A stretch of 64,000 nt of DNA from Ralstonia sp. ASV6 (GTDB taxonomy: Bacteria; Pseudomonadota; Gammaproteobacteria; Burkholderiales; Burkholderiaceae), in the NCBI RefSeq assembly GCF_016429285.1, contig NZ_JAELUI010000001.1, forward strand, positions 33,181 to 97,180. Direction: 5' to 3'. A model generated the notes under the pieces. It was not told where the DNA came from and searched no databases. It saw only the letters and a program-made list of their open reading frames with translations. Position numbers and translations under genes: made by a program. The first letter of the stretch is position 1. Every line of letters begins with the position of its first letter. Positions 60,906-64,000 of this stretch are shown one piece after another.

Positions 60906-61642
60906 GGCGAATACGAGCAAGACAACGCAATATTTTGCGCTGCGCTGGTGGTGGAGAACGAACCCACGCCGCCGAATGAGCTGCCCGCGACATTGCCCAG
61001 CGGAATGTTGACGCTCCCGGTGTTGACGGTGCAAGTGGGTGTCTGCCGGGTAAAGCCATTCACGCAGGCCCCAATGCCAGCCAAGTAATTGCTCATACCG
61101 TCGCTTGCCACCAAATTACCAATGGGAGTTAGCTGCGAACAGAACCCATTATTAAGACTGGTAGTAGCGCTTGTTTTGATCAATTGCGCGGTGATGCCGG
61201 AAGGTGCCTGGTCATAGTTGCCTGCGGCCGAATACGTTCTATAGACAACCTCGCTACGCAGCGGAGTCCCGTTATATAGTATTCGTACCGACGCACCATT
61301 AATGTTATAGCTCGGCACATCTACATTACTGGCCGGCCGAAGATTCGACGAACCGTTTGCACGTGTGCCATTAACAAGCGTACAGGACAAGGTAGACGGA
61401 TAAGTTCCTGAATCAACAACGGTGGCTGTTGCCAAGACGCCGCCAATTGGAATATTCGGATTATCTACAACATTATTGAATGTCGCTACCCAAGATCCGA
61501 CTCGCCCAATGAAGCTCCACGGTTGGCATACGGTATAGCTTGCCATCGCATTACCTGACGCGCAAAAGAAAGCCACGACCCCAAACAACCAAGTGGATAG
61601 CCTGAGCCCGCTATTTCCCTTAAAAAATATTGGCCGTTTCAT
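60626..61642 (-). CDS. Fimbrial adhesin, proximal copy
   Basis: A 338-residue protein: signal peptide to about residue 34 (ASGNAMAS), an N-terminal receptor-type domain (35-200), and a pilin domain from PTCTVNTGSVNIPLGNV to LRFDYN. The N-terminal part is encoded by DNA that is clearly richer in AT than the C-terminal part, as though the tip domain came from elsewhere. It starts 52 bp after the pilin gene and ends 35 bp before the second adhesin, so they are one operon. Confidence 0.87.
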   Translation of the reverse strand: MKRPIFFKGNSGLRLSTWLFGVVAFFCASGNAMASYTVCQPWSFIGRVGSWVATFNNVVDNPNIPIGGVLATATVVDSGTYPSTLSCTLVNGTRANGSSNLRPASNVDVPSYNINGASVRILYNGTPLRSEVVYRTYSAAGNYDQAPSGITAQLIKTSATTSLNNGFCSQLTPIGNLVASDGMSNYLAGIGACVNGFTRQTPTCTVNTGSVNIPLGNVAGSSFGGVGSFSTTSAAQNIALSCSYSPRVRMTLQGTQAAGGPNTTVALTGAGGAGVAQGIGVQILYGGNPLVVNSATPTVVSAAAGATLNVPIAARYYRTGTVTAGRANASPTLRFDYN

Positions 61643-61694
61643 ATCAACCTCAACTCAATCAAATAATGCTGTGGTGGCAGCCGCCTGCCCGCGC

Positions 61695-62246
61695 TTAGTT
61701 AATGGTGAACGTCAACGTGGCCGTTGCATTGGCCGCACCGGCCGTCGGGGCGTTTGTGGTGGCGAAATACCGCGCCCCAACACGCACCGTGACAGTGGCG
61801 CCAGTGGGGATCGTGACGGCCGTGCCACGCGTCAACAGCGTTGTAGGTGTGCCAGTCGTGGCGGTGCTGTACAAAAGCTGCACGCCCACGCCAGTTGCAA
61901 TGCCTGTACCACTACCCGTGAGGGCCAGCACGCTCGTGTTTGTCGTGCCGCTGTGTTGCGTGCCGGTCATCGTCATCTTGATGCCAGGGCTTGAGGTGCA
62001 GGTGAGCGTAATGTTCTGCATCCCGGCGGTCGGAGAGAACGCTCCAATCGATCCGAGCGTGCTGGCCGCAACGTTGCCGAGGGGAATCGTGAGCGACGCG
62101 CCCCCTGTCACCCGGCACTCACCGGTGATATTGCCCGTCACATTAACGGTGGACGTTTGAGCCAAGGCTTCGGTAGCACCACCGGCAATCAGCAGCAGGG
62201 CAGCCAGCGCATGGGGCAGGCAACGCTTGTGGTTCGCGATCTTCAT
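61695..62246 (-). CDS. Fimbrial major pilin subunit
   Basis: ATG 62,246 gives 183 residues; an upstream open extension is not coding-like. The signal peptide ends ALAQ (about residue 30). The mature protein starts STVNVTGNITGECRV and shows the FimA-type fold signs: one disulfide pair (C in GECRV, C in LTCTSSPG), ASLTIPLGNV and a C-terminal LTFTIN strand. It should be polymerised by donor-strand exchange. Sits between chaperone and adhesins. Confidence 0.88.
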   Translation of the reverse strand: MKIANHKRCLPHALAALLLIAGGATEALAQTSTVNVTGNITGECRVTGGASLTIPLGNVAASTLGSIGAFSPTAGMQNITLTCTSSPGIKMTMTGTQHSGTTNTSVLALTGSGTGIATGVGVQLLYSTATTGTPTTLLTRGTAVTIPTGATVTVRVGARYFATTNAPTAGAANATATLTFTIN

Positions 62247-62331
62247 GAAGACTCTGTGAGTAGAAGGTTCGGCAATGGCGCCGGTTACGGTTAAGAACTG
62301 CGCAGTGCATGCGCATCTGCAGAAAATCGGG

Positions 62332-63081
62332 TTACGGCACAAGCGGCGCCTCCTGCGCGCTTGATCCGCCGGCGTCGTCAATCACGTCAAAGCTGGCCCG
62401 GACGTCGCCACTGGGGCGGCTCGTCAGTTGGAGCGGTGCGAGTGAAAACGTGGCCGTGGCGCCCGGTGCCACCATGCCGCCGTCGTCATTGCGCTTGAGA
62501 ACGCCGTCAACTTTCAGCCCAACATCCGCAAAGTTGACGTAGTACGGCGTGGGGTTGGTCACCTCCAGGGCAAAGCCCTGGCCGCCCTCGCCCGTCACCC
62601 ATTTCCAACTGAGTTGCTTGAATGCATCGTTGGGATTGCCCTGCAAGCCCAACGGCCGAAAGATCAGCTTGATGCGTGTGCGCGTTGCAAACTGAACCTG
62701 ATTGACGCTTGCCCCATTGGCCGCTTTGGGCGGCACCTCCAGCACGTTGAACCAGAACATCGTCTCTTGGTTGTCGGGCAGCGGGTCACCGGTGTAGGTC
62801 AACCGCACAGCGTGGCCGCTGTTGGGCTCCATGCGAAACATGGGCGGCCGGATAAAGAACGGCGCCTTGATGGCATCGGGGGTTTCCAGCGGGTCTCCGG
62901 TGTCCACCCACACCTGCGCCAGCACGGGCTGCTTGCCCTGGTTAGCCAAGGAGACCGTCACCTCCTTCTGGTCGGCGGGATAGATCACGCGCGTTGCGCC
63001 AATCACCACACTGGCTTGCACTGCACTGGCGCCGCACCCCATCACCAACAGGCACGCGGCCATGAAACGGCGGACAGACAT
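62332..63081 (-). CDS. Periplasmic fimbrial chaperone (PapD family)
   Basis: A 249-residue protein with signal peptide (to about residue 24), N-terminal domain VVIGATRVIYPADQKEVTVSL, conserved proline-rich FFIRPPMFRMEP, and TMFWFNVLEVPPK, the typical chaperone signature; the second domain ends in a short linker. It folds pilins and delivers them to an outer-membrane usher. It is the first gene of the cluster, and no usher gene is found in the window. Confidence 0.92.
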   Translation of the reverse strand: MSVRRFMAACLLVMGCGASAVQASVVIGATRVIYPADQKEVTVSLANQGKQPVLAQVWVDTGDPLETPDAIKAPFFIRPPMFRMEPNSGHAVRLTYTGDPLPDNQETMFWFNVLEVPPKAANGASVNQVQFATRTRIKLIFRPLGLQGNPNDAFKQLSWKWVTGEGGQGFALEVTNPTPYYVNFADVGLKVDGVLKRNDDGGMVAPGATATFSLAPLQLTSRPSGDVRASFDVIDDAGGSSAQEAPLVP

Positions 63082-63406
63082 ACGTCACCTCATGGTTGGA
63101 ATGTGGATCAACGTGGCCTGGCCCGCCCGCACGTTTGCGACACACATGCGTGCAATCTCTTGCGGCAGGGGGAATTTCTGCGGGCGCTCAACCGCGCTGG
63201 CGGCGGAGCCAATGGACAGACCGGAAACGACAGGCCTGATTCTGGAGACTGGCGGGCGAAAGCGTTATAAGACTGCTCCTAAATTTGAGGACGCAGTCGT
63301 GCGCGTTTGACTGAGAGCGCGGCATTGCGCCCGCTCTTGGTGGCATCCCCGCCCGTCTCGGGGAACCGTCTTGCTATCGTTATTGGCGTTACTGGCGCTA
63401 TTGGCG
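63082..63406. other. 325 bp without a supported gene
   Basis: It should contain the promoter of the fimbrial cluster; an A/T-rich palindrome TCCTAAATTTGAGGA lies near 63,275. No open frame on either strand looks like a gene. Confidence 0.45.
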
Positions 63407-63418
63407 TTATTGGCGCTC
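63383..63418. repeat. Four 9-bp tandem repeats at the end of a short gene
   Basis: TTGGCGTTA, CTGGCGCTA, TTGGCGTTA, TTGGCGCTC in direct succession. The stop codon of the 91-residue gene (63,407-63,409) is inside the third unit. The other units give further stops on the minus strand, so length changes would not extend the protein. Confidence 0.7.
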
Positions 63419-63682
63419 GCCAGCCTGCTCTACGGCGGTCAGCACTTCCCACGTTTCAGGGTTGACCTGACACCCTTCCAGCACCATCGACACGAATGCG
63501 CCAATGCCATCCAAGAACCCGGCCCGATATTCCGGTGGATGCGCACTGGCGTGGGCCAGCGCCCAGCGCAGCGTGTCGGGGCGGAATTGGCGGTGAATGC
63601 GCAGATCTGCCTGCGTGCGGCAGAGGTAGTCTCGCGCAGCCAGTGCGCCGGTCAGGTAGATGCGACGTTGGCTGGGAGTCAT
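63407..63682 (-). CDS. Hypothetical 91-residue protein
   Basis: A soluble helical protein (MTPSQRRIYLTGALAARDYLC...FLDGIGAFVSMVLEG) of no family known to me. AGGAGG stands before ATG 63,682, and the ATG overlaps the stop of a 30-codon leader frame in ATGA. Together with the structured RNA upstream this indicates translational control. Confidence 0.7.
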   Translation of the reverse strand: MTPSQRRIYLTGALAARDYLCRTQADLRIHRQFRPDTLRWALAHASAHPPEYRAGFLDGIGAFVSMVLEGCQVNPETWEVLTAVEQAGERQ

Positions 63683-63771
63683 TGCGCACCTCCTGACCGG
63701 CAGGAATGGGGGCGGTGTTTGGGTGGGGATGGGTAGGACGCGGGACGAGGCCCACGTTGGATGCTTGGCAT
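63679..63771 (-). CDS. Candidate 30-residue leader peptide coupled to the 91-residue gene
   Basis: ATG 63,771 follows AAGGAGG at ideal distance (CGCT between). The frame encodes 30 residues rich in proline, arginine and serine (SYPSPPKHRPHSCRS) and ends in a stop that overlaps the next start by 4 bp. Its ribosome binding site overlaps the 3' arm of the outer hairpin of the RNA element. Confidence 0.55.
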   Translation of the reverse strand: MPSIQRGPRPASYPSPPKHRPHSCRSGGAQ

Positions 63772-63778
63772 AGCGCCT

Positions 63779-63860
63779 CCTTGGGTGATTGGAGGCCCGC
63801 CGCTCATTTCCACGTGAGGGTGGCGGGCCCGACAGCGGAGGTGGAAACTGACACCCAAGG
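63779..63860 (-). ncRNA. Candidate structured RNA leader (riboswitch-like, pseudoknot-capable)
   Basis: On the minus-strand RNA: P1 CCUUGGGUG (63,860-63,852) pairs with CACCCAAGG (63,787-63,779), nine perfect pairs. Inside, P2 GGCCCGCC (63,829-63,822) pairs with GGCGGGCC (63,801-63,794), eight pairs, capped by either P3 CUCA/UGAG or a pseudoknot in which UUUCCAC (63,847-63,841) pairs with GUGGAAA (63,813-63,807). P3 and the pseudoknot sterically compete. P1 covers part of the AAGGAGG of the leader peptide. I cannot assign it to a known riboswitch class. Confidence 0.6.
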
Positions 63861-64000
63861 AAGCCAGCCAGCCGGGAGTGTCAGGATTTCCGTGTTCAAG
63901 GCTGGGGTTGAGAATCACACGGACGGTCGAACGAATCGATCTGCATAGAGGATAGCGAATTGGTTCATAGCGTCCTTCCAAGCGAGACCGGGGCGGTTCC

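Noticed and set aside
60591..61034. Upstream extension of the distal adhesin frame to 470 codons
   Set aside because: The extension lies inside the preceding adhesin gene in another frame and ends at a good ribosome binding site plus ATG and signal peptide at 60,590.
63679..63981. 100-codon minus-strand frame starting at 63,981
   Set aside because: Its first 70 codons run through the structured RNA region without ribosome binding site; only the last 30 codons, from ATG 63,771 with AAGGAGG, are supported.
1..64000. Insertion sequences, integrases, tRNA or rRNA genes
   Set aside because: None recognised on either strand; the only hints of mobility are repeats and sharp similarity breaks.

Overview
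The window looks like a chromosome segment of a beta-proteobacterium in Burkholderiaceae, most likely Ralstonia or a close relative. The reasons are high GC coding DNA, the conserved DUF3348-DUF802-OmpA-DUF2894 gene block, Burkholderia-order contact-dependent inhibition loci (bcpA-bcpI-bcpO-bcpB), H-NS of the short Burkholderiaceae type and a TIGR03862-type flavoprotein. I saw no rRNA, tRNA, CRISPR array, integrase or transposase gene.

Left edge (1-3.0 kb): the 3' end of an E1-like (ThiF) gene, a JAB/JAMM deubiquitinase-like gene and two unknown genes. This is probably the tail of a prokaryotic ubiquitin-like (CBASS Cap2/Cap3-like or Bil-like) defence operon cut by the window edge.

3.0-16.4 kb and 33.3-47.6 kb: two nearly identical two-partner secretion / contact-dependent inhibition loci in the same orientation. 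Each has a ~3,400-residue exoprotein (bcpA), small genes, a lipoprotein (bcpO) and an outer-membrane TpsB transporter (bcpB). They differ mainly in one exchange cassette: the BcpA C-terminus after the NVD(L/R)(Y/F)N motif plus the gene(s) directly behind it. Locus 2 carries an HNH nuclease tip with an Imm33-like immunity gene. Locus 1 carries a glycine-rich, possibly membrane-active tip followed only by a 45-residue one-helix peptide. Both loci hold the same row of three small membrane proteins in 4-bp overlaps, running into bcpO.

16.9-32.8 kb, between the loci: an accessory region with a DnaJ-zinc-finger membrane protein, a YkgJ-type cysteine cluster protein, a J-domain protein with a broken HPD motif, a secreted cysteine-repeat protein, a TerY-P triad (vWA, PP2C, kinase-HhH), a PRTase-GNAT fusion, a small zinc ribbon, DUF4236, a Cache-GGDEF cyclase, H-NS and a small CX5R phosphatase. 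Recombination between the two bcp copies would delete or duplicate about 30 kb including this block.

48.0-64.0 kb: a frameshifted DUF4236/LprI-like gene, then core-like genes: a GGDEF cyclase; a four-gene block whose DUF802 and OmpA members together look like a MotAB/ZorAB-type ion-driven motor with a long tail; two methyltransferases; a flavoprotein; and a chaperone-pilin-adhesin-adhesin fimbrial cluster without an usher in view. At the right edge a short gene is preceded by a 30-codon leader peptide and a strongly structured, pseudoknot-capable RNA leader that covers the leader's ribosome binding site.
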